DNA of 64,000 bases from an uncultured Cytophagales bacterium (GTDB lineage: Bacteria > Bacteroidota > Bacteroidia > Cytophagales > Cyclobacteriaceae), in the NCBI GenBank assembly GCA_913057175.1, contig CAJXNP010000019.1:62001-126000 (forward strand), read 5' to 3'. The notes beneath the pieces were generated by a model that ran no database searches, was not told the DNA's origin, and saw only the letters and a program-made list of their open reading frames with translations. Shown here one piece after another: positions 1 through 8,354 of the stretch (within the stretch, counting starts at the first letter, position 1; the number at the start of each line of letters is the position of its first letter). Position numbers and translations under genes: made by a program.

Positions 1-1608
1 ATTGGTGTCATCCCGGAATCGTGGATTAAGGAATACGCTGAATTATTTGCCTTTTCAGATAATAAAAATGATGATGAATCACTTACACTCAAAAAACATC
101 ATCTCGCTTTGGTACAGGATCTCGAATCCGGGAACCTGGCAAAAGTCTCCATGGACCGGAAGTTACAGAAACTTCGCAATTTTGAAGAGATCGAAGAATC
201 CGAATCACCCTCATCTTTCAAAGGAAAGCTGAGACCTTATCAAAAAGCAGGCTTCAACTGGCTGAAATTTTTAAACCAATACAAGTTTGGCGGCTGCCTG
301 GCAGATGATATGGGCTTGGGAAAAACTGTTCAAACCCTTGCCCTGATGCAGTCTCTGAAGGAATCGGGTGAAACCAATCCATCCCTTTTGATTATGCCAA
401 CTTCTCTTATCTACAACTGGGAGATGGAAGCCAAAAAATTTACTCCCAAACTGAAGATCTTCAGCTACACGGGAACTAACAGGGTGAAGGATGTGGAAAG
501 TTTTGTAGGTAAGGATCTCATTTTAACTTCCTATGGAATTACGAGGCTGGATATCGACATTCTCAAGCAGTTTTACTTTAACTATGTCATACTGGATGAA
601 AGCCAGGCTATCAAAAACCCGAATTCCATTATATCAAAAGCTGTCAGAGAGTTGAACTCCAAACATAAACTTATCCTGACAGGTACTCCGCTGGAAAACA
701 GCACGATGGATCTTTGGTCGCAAATGTCCTTTATCAACCCGGGATTACTGGGCGGGCATTCTTTTTTCAAAAAGGAATTTTTATTGCCTATAGAAAAGAA
801 AAAGGACCAGGACAAAACCAAAAAGCTTCATAATATAATTAAACCCTTCATTTTGCGACGGCATAAATCACAGGTCGCCACTGACCTTCCTGAAAAGGTG
901 GAAAACATAAAATACTGTAGTATGACCACCATGCAGGAGGAATACTATGAAGAGATCAAGTCGCAATACAGGAATGCTCTCCTGGAACAAATTGAAAAAC
1001 ACGGCATGAATAAGTCACACATGATGCTGCTACAGGGTTTGACCAAACTCCGCCAGATTGCCAACCACCCGCTGATGATCGATCCCGAGTACAAAGGAGA
1101 CTCGGGTAAAATGGAAGATGTAACTTACATGATCCAGAGTGCCGTAAGTGAGAACCACAAAATTCTGATATTCAGTCAGTTTGTAAAGCACTTAAAGATC
1201 TTTTCTGAATACCTGGACAGCAACAATATCGAATATGCCTACCTGGACGGATCGACCAAAGACAGAAAAGAGCAAGTGGAAAACTTTCAAAATGATGAAA
1301 AGCTGAAAGTCTTTCTCATTTCTCTGAAAGCCGGCGGACTAGGGCTTAACCTCACCAGGGCGGAATATGTATTTTTACTCGACCCCTGGTGGAATCCTGC
1401 TATTGAGGCCCAGGCAGTGGACAGAGCCCATCGTATTGGCCAGAAAAATACGGTCTTCACATACAAATTCATTACCAAGAATTCAGTGGAAGAAAAGATC
1501 CTATCCCTGCAACAAAAAAAGAGAAAGCTTGCAAGTGACCTGATCATCACGGAAGAAAGCTTTGTAAAAGACTTGTCAAAAGAGGATATCGAATTACTTT
1601 TCGAATAA
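1..1608 (+). CDS. SNF2-family DEAD/DEAH-like helicase, 3' part (truncated by window edge)
   Basis: The reading frame is open from base 1, so this is the C-terminal ~535 residues of a longer protein. Both RecA-like lobes are present: the Walker A region DDMGLGKTVQTL, a DESQ box in place of DEAH (LDESQAIKNP), the SNF2 signature LTGTPLEN, and in lobe 2 FSQFVKHL, LKAGGLGLNLT and QAVDRAHRIGQ (motif VI). This is an ATP-dependent DNA translocase of the SNF2/HepA type. Many bacterial members carry an N-terminal SWIM zinc finger, but that part would lie outside the window. The substrate is unknown; a role in transcription recycling or DNA repair is an inference from family only. It ends about 310 bases before the next gene. 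Confidence 0.93.
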   Translation: MGVIPESWIKEYAELFAFSDNKNDDESLTLKKHHLALVQDLESGNLAKVSMDRKLQKLRNFEEIEESESPSSFKGKLRPYQKAGFNWLKFLNQYKFGGCLADDMGLGKTVQTLALMQSLKESGETNPSLLIMPTSLIYNWEMEAKKFTPKLKIFSYTGTNRVKDVESFVGKDLILTSYGITRLDIDILKQFYFNYVILDESQAIKNPNSIISKAVRELNSKHKLILTGTPLENSTMDLWSQMSFINPGLLGGHSFFKKEFLLPIEKKKDQDKTKKLHNIIKPFILRRHKSQVATDLPEKVENIKYCSMTTMQEEYYEEIKSQYRNALLEQIEKHGMNKSHMMLLQGLTKLRQIANHPLMIDPEYKGDSGKMEDVTYMIQSAVSENHKILIFSQFVKHLKIFSEYLDSNNIEYAYLDGSTKDRKEQVENFQNDEKLKVFLISLKAGGLGLNLTRAEYVFLLDPWWNPAIEAQAVDRAHRIGQKNTVFTYKFITKNSVEEKILSLQQKKRKLASDLIITEESFVKDLSKEDIELLFE

Positions 1609-1706
1609 ATTTTTTGATAAAATTGTAATATTTAAGTGATATTTCCTGTATTCATTTTAGTGCGAGTTCGATTTAACACTGTAAAAAATCTAAAGGAAAC
1701 ACCATA

Positions 1707-1734
1707 AGTCCCCTCTAGAGTGGTAGGGGTGTGT
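1707..1734. repeat. Degenerate G/C-rich palindromic repeat (orphan copy)
   Basis: The stretch begins AGTCCCCTCTAGAG and ends GGTAGGGGTGTGT. It follows the same plan as the repeats around the DUF559 gene at 50913-50944 and 51327-51358: a CCCCTC / GAGGGG-like hairpin head followed by a G-rich GGGTGGGT-like tail, but with several substitutions. No gene accompanies it. Membership in the same family is inferred from alignment by eye. Confidence 0.5.
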
Positions 1735-1782
1735 AGAATATAAAAAACAGTTTTCTTTTGATTTTTTATTCCATAGTAAATG

Positions 1783-1887
1783 AAAATTTTGACTTGAATT
1801 ATGAGTTTTCTAATTAACAAACCTCTGAATCTCTTCTTCCCGATAGCTATCGGGAGAGAATATGGGTATAATTCAAGCCAAAATTTT
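1783..1887. repeat. MITE-like palindromic element, copy 1
   Basis: A 105-bp element bounded by 20-bp terminal inverted repeats (1783-1802 and 1868-1887) that match at 19 of 20 positions. In its centre is a perfect 16-bp palindrome, CCCGATAGCTATCGGG (1839-1854), next to the words ACCTCTGAATCTC. A homologous element lies in opposite orientation at 58819-58909. It codes for nothing and ends 34 bases before the amidase start. I could not see a clear target-site duplication. Confidence 0.72.
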
Positions 1888-1921
1888 ACAATCTTATATT
1901 GAACTCAGATCATTTTAGTGA

Positions 1922-2965
1922 ATGTTCTCTCTGAATACTTTTAGACTGGTGTATAGAATTGTGTTCTTCTCGCTCTTAATTCCCGTATTCTCCATGGCCC
2001 AAACCATAGACGACAGGATAGTTGTCGCACAGATCGGCGAGGGAATTATTTCCATCCTACAAAGAAATGAGATGAACCCTACACTTTACCTAAGAGAATT
2101 CATCGAAATCAATAAAGAAAAGATCGGGAAAGACAGCCTTCTCTATGCAGGAAACACCTATTTGCTGCCTGAATTAAAAACGGAAAAAATTAAAAACGAA
2201 CCTGTGAAGGAGCCCAACCCAACTTTAATCTATCCTATCTTCGGTAAGAAGTATGAGCAAATATTCATTAAAGACAAATCGCTGGAAGGTGCAGTGTTTT
2301 ATCTCGTTTCCGGGCATGGAGGTCCGGATCCCGGTGCCATTGGAAGCTATGGTAGTGCATTGCTCAGCGAGGATGAATATTCTTACGATGTTACCCTACG
2401 TCTGGCAAAAAACCTGATCGAAAGAAGTGCAGAAGTGTATATGATCGTGATCGATGAGGATGACGGCATCAGGAATGACAACATACTGTTCATGGACAAA
2501 GATGAACAAACATTTCCCAACCTGATCATACCAATCAACCAACGAGCCCGGTTAAAGCAACGGGCTGACGCCGTAAATGAACTATACATGAAAAATATTT
2601 CCAAACCTTACCAACGGCTAATCACGATTCACATCGACAGTCGAAGCGATGGTGGCAATATAGATGTATTTTTTTATCACCATCACAGAAGTAAGACCGG
2701 TAAAAAACTGGCCAACAATATTCATCAAACCTTTCGCTCAAAATATGAGCGTCATCAACCTGGAAGGAAGTACGATGGAAGCGTTTCATCGAGAAGCGGA
2801 TTGTATATGATCAAGAACACACTACCCCCCATGGTGTACATAGAATTGGGAAACATACGGAATGACCGCGATCAGCGGCGACTTGTTTTAAGCGATAACA
2901 GACAAGCTTTGGCCAACTGGATTTCAGAGGGAATCCTAAAAGACTACAGCGAATCGAAGAATTAA
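1922..2965 (+). CDS. N-acetylmuramoyl-L-alanine amidase (Amidase_3) with LysM-like N-terminus
   Basis: Cell-wall hydrolase that cleaves the amide bond between N-acetylmuramic acid and the stem peptide, acting in the periplasm. A signal peptide covers about residues 1-27 (ending SMAQ). Residues ~35-85 resemble a LysM-like repeat (AQIGEGIISILQRNE through LLYAGNTYLLP). The zinc amidase domain follows: the first His in VSGHGGPDPGAIG, Glu in LLSEDEYSYDV, the second His in LITIHIDSRSDGG, and the catalytic Glu in MVYIELGNIRN. At 347 residues it has a normal length for a single-domain secreted amidase. It is convergent with the NusG-like gene; a long hairpin separates them. Confidence 0.9.
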   Translation: MFSLNTFRLVYRIVFFSLLIPVFSMAQTIDDRIVVAQIGEGIISILQRNEMNPTLYLREFIEINKEKIGKDSLLYAGNTYLLPELKTEKIKNEPVKEPNPTLIYPIFGKKYEQIFIKDKSLEGAVFYLVSGHGGPDPGAIGSYGSALLSEDEYSYDVTLRLAKNLIERSAEVYMIVIDEDDGIRNDNILFMDKDEQTFPNLIIPINQRARLKQRADAVNELYMKNISKPYQRLITIHIDSRSDGGNIDVFFYHHHRSKTGKKLANNIHQTFRSKYERHQPGRKYDGSVSSRSGLYMIKNTLPPMVYIELGNIRNDRDQRRLVLSDNRQALANWISEGILKDYSESKN

Positions 2966-2969
2966 TCCG

Positions 2970-3018
2970 AATCCAATGCCGTTTGGCTAGTGTACAAGTA
3001 ACTAAATGGCATTGAATT
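2970..3018. terminator. Bidirectional hairpin between convergent genes
   Basis: A stem of about 15 base pairs with one mismatch and one G-U pair: AATCCAATGCCGTTT (2970-2984) pairs with AAATGGCATTGAATT (3004-3018), loop of about 19 bases. It lies exactly between the stop codons of the amidase (plus) and the NusG-like gene (minus), so it can end both transcripts. There is no strong U-run on either side, so factor-independent termination is uncertain. Confidence 0.6.
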
Positions 3019-3022
3019 TGGG

Positions 3023-3523
3023 TTAAATAAACTTTTTCGAATACTTAAATTGAATTTTGCAGCCCAACTGCTCAATGTAGATGTAGACAATGTTACGATC
3101 CAGATCGACGACTTCACCTGCTAAACCTTTAAAAGGGCCTTCCCGGATCGTTAATACCTGGCCCTTTTCGAATCCGGCATTCTCCACATTGATATCCTCT
3201 GAAAAATCAACAATTTCACGAATAGCATCAATTTCCTTTTCCCTGACAATAGCTGGTTTACCAAGCCAAAAAACAAAATTAAGCACACCGTGATCTTTAA
3301 GAACCTCCAAACGTTCCAGTTCATTTACTCTCACAAAAACATATGAGGTAAATAAGGGGACCCATATCTTTTTCTTCCGGTCACTCCAGATACGAAGTGA
3401 GCGAATCAGCGGACAAAAAACTTCAAACCCCTGCTCTTTTAACCTTTCAGCTACTTTTTTTTCATTTCGGGGCTTGGTGTAGATCACCATCCAGTTTTTA
3501 TTGAAATTTGTTACGTGATTCAA
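3023..3523 (-). CDS. NusG/UpxY-like transcription antitermination protein
   Basis: 166-residue paralogue of NusG. The N-terminal NGN domain begins at NWMVIYTKPRNEKKVAERL and continues through VPLFTSYVFVRV; a C-terminal KOW motif is present (FEKGQVLTIREGPFKGLAGEVV). Such specialised NusG proteins (RfaH, UpxY, LoaP) bind RNA polymerase and promote reading through long operons, often for surface polysaccharides. It is the last gene of an exosortase operon: its likely start is TTG at 3523, overlapping the TGA stop of the preceding gene (TTGA), which suggests translational coupling. An ATG at residue 12 would cut into the NGN domain. No polysaccharide operon is visible nearby, so its target is unknown. 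Confidence 0.86.
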   Translation of the reverse strand: MNHVTNFNKNWMVIYTKPRNEKKVAERLKEQGFEVFCPLIRSLRIWSDRKKKIWVPLFTSYVFVRVNELERLEVLKDHGVLNFVFWLGKPAIVREKEIDAIREIVDFSEDINVENAGFEKGQVLTIREGPFKGLAGEVVDLDRNIVYIYIEQLGCKIQFKYSKKFI

Positions 3524-3924
3524 TATTTTATTTTTGAAAATTTAAACATTAAATATGCAAAAAAGGTAAAGACTGGGCTTAACAAAAAATTTTTAAGAAT
3601 AGAACCCAATCGAAATATCATATCAACTTCCGTCATTTTAAAAACAACATACAAAATAGCTGAAATGAACATCAGGCCTGCATAGCTCATTAACCAAAAT
3701 GATCTTTTATCCCTGTTAAAAGATTGCGCAATCAGAAAATTAGCCAACGCAAAAAGAATAACAAAAGTGATCAGCGAAGGTAATGCTGTGGAGCCTAATG
3801 TGTCCGAACCACCTCTTATCTTTATAAACAATGGATCACCCACGAAATTGGGGTAAATATGATAAGTGTGACGTAAATAGGAGATTACAAATAAAAAAAT
3901 AACCGAAATTGTTTTGAATAACAT
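3520..3924 (-). CDS. Small exosortase-associated membrane protein
   Basis: 134 residues, ATG start, with about four hydrophobic segments (residues ~2-16, ~46-66, ~76-95, ~110-128). It begins 8 bases after the exosortase stop and overlaps the NusG-like start, so the three genes form one operon. Short multi-spanning proteins next to exosortases are common in Bacteroidota and are thought to work with the sorting enzyme, but I recognise no catalytic residue here. The function is inferred from position only. Conserved-looking polar stretches include IRGGSDTLGSTALPS between the first two membrane segments. Confidence 0.72.
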   Translation of the reverse strand: MLFKTISVIFLFVISYLRHTYHIYPNFVGDPLFIKIRGGSDTLGSTALPSLITFVILFALANFLIAQSFNRDKRSFWLMSYAGLMFISAILYVVFKMTEVDMIFRLGSILKNFLLSPVFTFFAYLMFKFSKIKY

Positions 3925-3932
3925 TCCCTGTT

Positions 3933-4478
3933 TTAGCTTTTTATCGCTGAATATTTATTTACCCACCACCACCACCATAATCCAAAAATAGCTCCATAAA
4001 CAATGATAACAAATGTGTACTTGTGGTTAAAATCCATGTGGTCAGGTGCGTAGTTGAGCAATAACGCCAACACACAAATCCGAATAATGTTCAATACCAG
4101 AATAATGAGCAATCCTGCAGGAAGAAACCAGACTTTATTTTTAAGTTCCCCCTTAAAAATGATAATAAACGAGGAAAAAATGAGGAAGAGCTCCAGGCCT
4201 GAACAGCCACTTCCAACGTATACCGTTGCACCATGATCTATTGTGATGGAGCTCATGTATCCGGGAATCTTATAATTTCCTGCCGCTACAAACCCGAATA
4301 TATCAAGCAACCAGACAGAAATTTTCGTCTGAAAGTGGATAAGCATATAATGAATGGACATAATTTGATGGTGGAAAAAGGTCTCTGCCACTACCCAAAT
4401 TACCAGTAAAAGAAACGCCCACCCCAGAAATGAGAACAGGGCACGATTTTCTTTAATTATGTTGAGAAGATTTTTCAA
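3933..4478 (-). CDS. Exosortase/archaeosortase family transpeptidase
   Basis: 181-residue multi-spanning membrane protein. The family's catalytic triad is visible: Cys in VGSGCSGLELFLIF, Arg in LNIIRICVLALLL, and His in DHMDFNHKYTF. Exosortases remove C-terminal sorting signals (PEP-CTERM-like) from exported proteins and attach them to the envelope, usually in organisms making exopolysaccharide. The likely start is TTG at 4478, since the frame is closed upstream and no ATG is near. Close to the C-terminus are five consecutive Trp residues encoded by a perfect (TGG)5 repeat at 3963-3977. No protein with an evident exosortase sorting tail was found in the window, so the substrate is elsewhere. 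Confidence 0.86.
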   Translation of the reverse strand: MKNLLNIIKENRALFSFLGWAFLLLVIWVVAETFFHHQIMSIHYMLIHFQTKISVWLLDIFGFVAAGNYKIPGYMSSITIDHGATVYVGSGCSGLELFLIFSSFIIIFKGELKNKVWFLPAGLLIILVLNIIRICVLALLLNYAPDHMDFNHKYTFVIIVYGAIFGLWWWWWVNKYSAIKS

Positions 4479-4589
4479 ATCAGAATCTTTTTTTCAGGCA
4501 ATTCATCTATTTCATTAAAAACTGATCAGGATTTGATCAATAAAATTAATTGAAATTATTTCCCAATTTCTTGTAGCTTTTTGTTTCCC

Positions 4590-5351
4590 TTATCCTACTA
4601 CTTCGAGCCATGCGGCCGCCATTAATTGTGAACCTGCCAACGATGGATGAACGCCGTCAAAGGTCCAGTATTTTGCAGGAGCTTTTTTGGAGGCTTCTTC
4701 AAAAATGGATTGGTAGGGAATAAAATGGGCTTCGTATTCGTCTGCCAGATCTTGGGCTGCTTTTCTATATTGGTCAAAAGTCGGAAACCAGCTTTCATCT
4801 ACCGCACTTATGCCCGGAAGAGCGAATGGTTCACCAATGATCAGTTCTGATTCCGGTAATTCTTCTTTCGTTTGTCTTAGCAAGTTGTCCAGATCCGTTT
4901 TATACGTTTCAATCGTCCCCTCATAACCATGTTTGGCCATGTGCCAATAGTCGTTAACCCCAATCAAAATGCTCAGTATGTCAGGTTTCAATTCCAAACA
5001 ATCTTTTTCCCAGCGTTCAGCCAATTGGTAAACTTTGTTTCCACTAATTCCTTTGTTATAAAATTTCAAATCGGATCCCGGAAAGTCATATAGCAGTTCC
5101 GATGAAGCGATGAAGGCATAACCGTTCCCCATTGCACTGCTACTATTTACTTCCATGTTTTCCCTGTCCCTGCCTGCGTCTGTGATGGAATCTCCCTGGA
5201 ACAGTATGGTTTCATTGCCTATCAGCTTGATCCTTTTGGATTTTTGCATTTTATCAGTTGAAGCTTTGACGATTTCCATGATGCTAAAGCTGGCCGCTCC
5301 ACTGATCACGACTTTTTTGAGGAAGCTACGTCTGTTGTTTGGGATTTTCAT
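4590..5351 (-). CDS. Tat-exported SGNH/GDSL hydrolase
   Basis: 253-residue esterase/lipase-type hydrolase. The N-terminus carries a twin-arginine signal (NNRRSFLKK followed by a short hydrophobic stretch), pointing to export in folded form. SGNH blocks: block I FQGDSITDAG with the nucleophilic Ser, block II glycine in NKGISGNKV, block III Asn in LIGVNDYWH, and block V Asp/His in TFDGVHPSLAG. All catalytic residues are present. The substrate may be an acetylated carbohydrate, as for many Bacteroidota SGNH enzymes, but this is inference. It stands alone, facing the same way as leuS upstream, with a 190-base gap. Confidence 0.88.
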   Translation of the reverse strand: MKIPNNRRSFLKKVVISGAASFSIMEIVKASTDKMQKSKRIKLIGNETILFQGDSITDAGRDRENMEVNSSSAMGNGYAFIASSELLYDFPGSDLKFYNKGISGNKVYQLAERWEKDCLELKPDILSILIGVNDYWHMAKHGYEGTIETYKTDLDNLLRQTKEELPESELIIGEPFALPGISAVDESWFPTFDQYRKAAQDLADEYEAHFIPYQSIFEEASKKAPAKYWTFDGVHPSLAGSQLMAAAWLEVVG

Positions 5352-5501
5352 GTTGGCGTCTTTTTGCGACTAAATTAGGAAAAAAATGATATACTACCAT
5401 CCCTTAGTCTTTGGCTGACACCCTTCTTGCGGAACGACGGGAATTGGTTGATTTTAGCTAAATCACTTTTTGGTAAATAACCTACTTTCAGATATAAACG
5501 G

Positions 5502-5540
5502 AACAACCAACCGCAACTGGAAACCAGCAACTCGAAACCC
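5502..5540. repeat. Degenerate 7-base word repeat (CAACTCG type)
   Basis: Words of about seven bases follow one another (CAACCG, CAACTGG, AAACCAG, CAACTCG, AAACC). The tract abuts the leuS stop codon. The same word type appears at 31065-31095 and 46980-47013. See the finding on short-word repeats. Confidence 0.5.
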
Positions 5541-5541
5541 C

Positions 5542-8307
5542 TTAAACCACCACATTGATAATCTTCTTAGGTACTACGATGATCTTTTTGGGATCTTTGC
5601 CTTCGAGCCACTTTTGAACAATATCGTTGGCTTTGACTTCTTCCATGATCTCGTTCTGGGCTTTGTCCAGGGAAAAATTGATCTTGGTTCGCATCTTACC
5701 ATTGATCATAATGGGATATTCGTGGGCTTCTTCGACTAAAAATTTTTCTTCAACTTTTGGATAAATAGCCTCAATAACACTTTTTTCGTGTCCAAGTAAT
5801 TGCCATAATTCTTCAGTTAAATGCGGTGCAAATGGCGACAAGGCAATCACCAATGGCTCCAAAATAGCTTCTTTATTGCATTTCAGCTGCGTCAATTGAT
5901 TCACACAGATCATAAATTCACTCACAGAAGTATTGAAAGAAAGGTTTTCAATGTCCTCCTCTACTTTTTTCAAGGTCTTGTGCAACACTTTTAATTCGTC
6001 TGCATTTGGCTGGGCATCAGAAACAGAAAACTGATCATTTTTAAAGAATAAATTCCAAAACCTTCGCAGGAATTTCGCCACTCCGTCAATGCCATGTGTA
6101 TTCCAGGGTTTGGATAGCTCAATCGGTCCCAGGAACATTTCGTACATTCTAAGTGTATCAGCGCCGTATTTTTCCACCATCGCATCGGGGTTGACCGTAT
6201 TCCACTTGGATTTGGACATCTTTTCTACCAATACCCCGCAAATGTATTTACCTTCTTCCAGGACAAACTCCGCATCCTTGTATTCAGGCATCCACTTATT
6301 AAAAGCTTCGATGTCCAACACATCATTGTCTACTATGTTGACATCAACATGGAACTCCATCACATCGTACTGATCTTTTAGTCCGTGAGAAATAAATTTA
6401 TTCTCTGACTTTAATTTATAGACAATGTTCGATCGACCCTGGATCATCCCCTGATTAACAAGCTTTTTAAAGGGTTCTTCGTGAAAAATGAATCCCCGAT
6501 CATACAGAAACAGATTCCAAAATCGAGAATATAAGAGGTGTCCAGTGGCATGCTCTGTACCGCCTATGTACAGGTCTACTTCATTCCAATATTTTACATT
6601 TTCCTCACTGACAAACTCTTTCTCATTCTTTGAATCCATGTATCTCAGAAAATACCAGCTGGACCCGGCCCAACCCGGCATAGTGGTCAATTCATAATCG
6701 TACTCACCTTTGTATTTCCAATCCGTTGCTCTTCCCAACGGTGGTTCTCCCGTTTCAGTGGGTTTGTATTCATCCACCTTCGGAAGTTCTAATGGTAATT
6801 CTGATTGTTCTAACAAATGCGGTAATCCGTCCTTAAAGTATACCGGGACAGGTTCTCCCCAATATCGCTGACGGCTGAACACAGCATCCCGCATTTTGTA
6901 ATTGATCTTGGCTTTGCCAAATCCATTCTCTTCAGCATATTTCGTTGCAGCTTCGATGGCATCATAGGAATCCATGCCATTCAATAGGCCGGAATTAATC
7001 ATTTTTCCATGCTTTTTCTCAGTGGGATCTGTCAGGTCTTCTGTCCCATTTATCACACAAATAACAGGAAGGTTATAGTGGTTGGCAAACCTGAAATCCC
7101 GGTCGTCGCTCGAGGGAACAGCCATCACCACTCCCGTACCATATCCCGCCAATACATAATCGGCAATCCACAGCGGTACTTTTTCCTCTGTAAAGGGATT
7201 GATCACATAGGAACCCGTGAAGACTCCTGAAACCGTTTTCACGTCCGCCATACGCTCACGCTCCGATCGATTCTTAGCTTTATTCACATATTCTTCTACT
7301 TCCTGCTTTTGCTCATCGGTGGTGAGCTCTCCTACCAACTCATGTTCCGGCGCTAAAACCACATAAGTAACCCCATATATGGTATCGGCCCTGGTCGTAA
7401 AAGCCGTAAGTGTAATATCTTTTCCTTCTACTTCGAATTCCAATTCACAGCCCAGTGATTTACCAATCCAGTTGGTTTGCATGTCCTTCATGGCTTCTGA
7501 CCAATCCAGTTTTGCCAGATTCTCTTGCAAACGATCCGCATAAGCCGTTATCCTCATCATCCATTGGCGCATTTTTTTTCGTTCCACCGGATGGCCTCCC
7601 CGTTCGGAAAATCCATCTTTTACTTCATCATTCGCCAGTACCGTTCCCAACGCCGGACACCAATTCACAATGGCATCTGCCGGATAGGTCAACCGATACT
7701 TTAGCAACATTTCCTGCTTTTGATGGTCAGAAAATACCTCCCACTTCGAAGCTGAGAAGTCCGGAGTATCTTCATCGCTGGCAGCATTTACACCATTATT
7801 TCCTGATTCTTCGAATTTTTTAATTAATGTGTCAATGGATTCAGCTTTATTGGAATCATTGTTATACCAGCTTTGGAATAGTTGCATGAAGATCCACTGA
7901 GTCCATTTATAATAGGAAGGATCGCAGGTCTGTACTTCTTTGTCCCAGTCGAATGAGAAACCCAGGTTTTGTAGCTGTTCCTTATATCTTGCTATGTTTT
8001 GTTCAGTCGTAATGGCAGGATGCTGGCCGGTTTGAATGGCATATTGTTCGGCGGGTAATCCAAACGCATCAAATCCCATTGGATGGAGGACATTGAATCC
8101 TTTTATTCTCTTATACCTTGAGACAATATCCGTAGCAATGTACCCGAGAGGGTGACCGACGTGTAATCCCGCGCCTGAAGGATAGGGAAACATATCCAAC
8201 ACATAGTATTTAGGCTTGTCGGGGTTCACTTCAGCCTTAAAAATTTTATGATCAGCCCAGTATTTCTGCCACTTCTTTTCGATGTCCTGTGGATTATATT
8301 CTGCCAT
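5542..8307 (-). CDS. leuS: Leucyl-tRNA synthetase
   Basis: Class I aminoacyl-tRNA synthetase charging tRNA-Leu in the cytoplasm. At 921 residues it is longer than the ~860 of Escherichia coli. Signatures: the HIGH-type motif in PYPSGAGLHVGHPLGY (residues ~41-56), an editing CP1 domain (TLTAFTTRADTIYGVTYV), ARYWGEPVP-like FSRQRYWGEPVPVYF, GGTEHATGHLLYSRFW, and KMSKSKWN near residue 690. An insertion around residues ~145-200, rich in Asp, Ser and Asn, separates WNNDSNKAES from WEVFSDHQ; such an insertion is usual in Bacteroidota LeuRS as far as I know. ATG start. The gene is monocistronic in appearance. Confidence 0.97.
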   Translation of the reverse strand: MAEYNPQDIEKKWQKYWADHKIFKAEVNPDKPKYYVLDMFPYPSGAGLHVGHPLGYIATDIVSRYKRIKGFNVLHPMGFDAFGLPAEQYAIQTGQHPAITTEQNIARYKEQLQNLGFSFDWDKEVQTCDPSYYKWTQWIFMQLFQSWYNNDSNKAESIDTLIKKFEESGNNGVNAASDEDTPDFSASKWEVFSDHQKQEMLLKYRLTYPADAIVNWCPALGTVLANDEVKDGFSERGGHPVERKKMRQWMMRITAYADRLQENLAKLDWSEAMKDMQTNWIGKSLGCELEFEVEGKDITLTAFTTRADTIYGVTYVVLAPEHELVGELTTDEQKQEVEEYVNKAKNRSERERMADVKTVSGVFTGSYVINPFTEEKVPLWIADYVLAGYGTGVVMAVPSSDDRDFRFANHYNLPVICVINGTEDLTDPTEKKHGKMINSGLLNGMDSYDAIEAATKYAEENGFGKAKINYKMRDAVFSRQRYWGEPVPVYFKDGLPHLLEQSELPLELPKVDEYKPTETGEPPLGRATDWKYKGEYDYELTTMPGWAGSSWYFLRYMDSKNEKEFVSEENVKYWNEVDLYIGGTEHATGHLLYSRFWNLFLYDRGFIFHEEPFKKLVNQGMIQGRSNIVYKLKSENKFISHGLKDQYDVMEFHVDVNIVDNDVLDIEAFNKWMPEYKDAEFVLEEGKYICGVLVEKMSKSKWNTVNPDAMVEKYGADTLRMYEMFLGPIELSKPWNTHGIDGVAKFLRRFWNLFFKNDQFSVSDAQPNADELKVLHKTLKKVEEDIENLSFNTSVSEFMICVNQLTQLKCNKEAILEPLVIALSPFAPHLTEELWQLLGHEKSVIEAIYPKVEEKFLVEEAHEYPIMINGKMRTKINFSLDKAQNEIMEEVKANDIVQKWLEGKDPKKIIVVPKKIINVVV

Positions 8308-8354
8308 GTTTTATTTGATCTTACGATTTTGGGCTGCAAAAATAGGGAAAAGGG

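Noticed and set aside
3963-3977. (TGG)5 tract as part of a second Trp leader peptide
   Set aside because: It is in the middle of an evident exosortase frame, with no terminator/antiterminator pair next to it.
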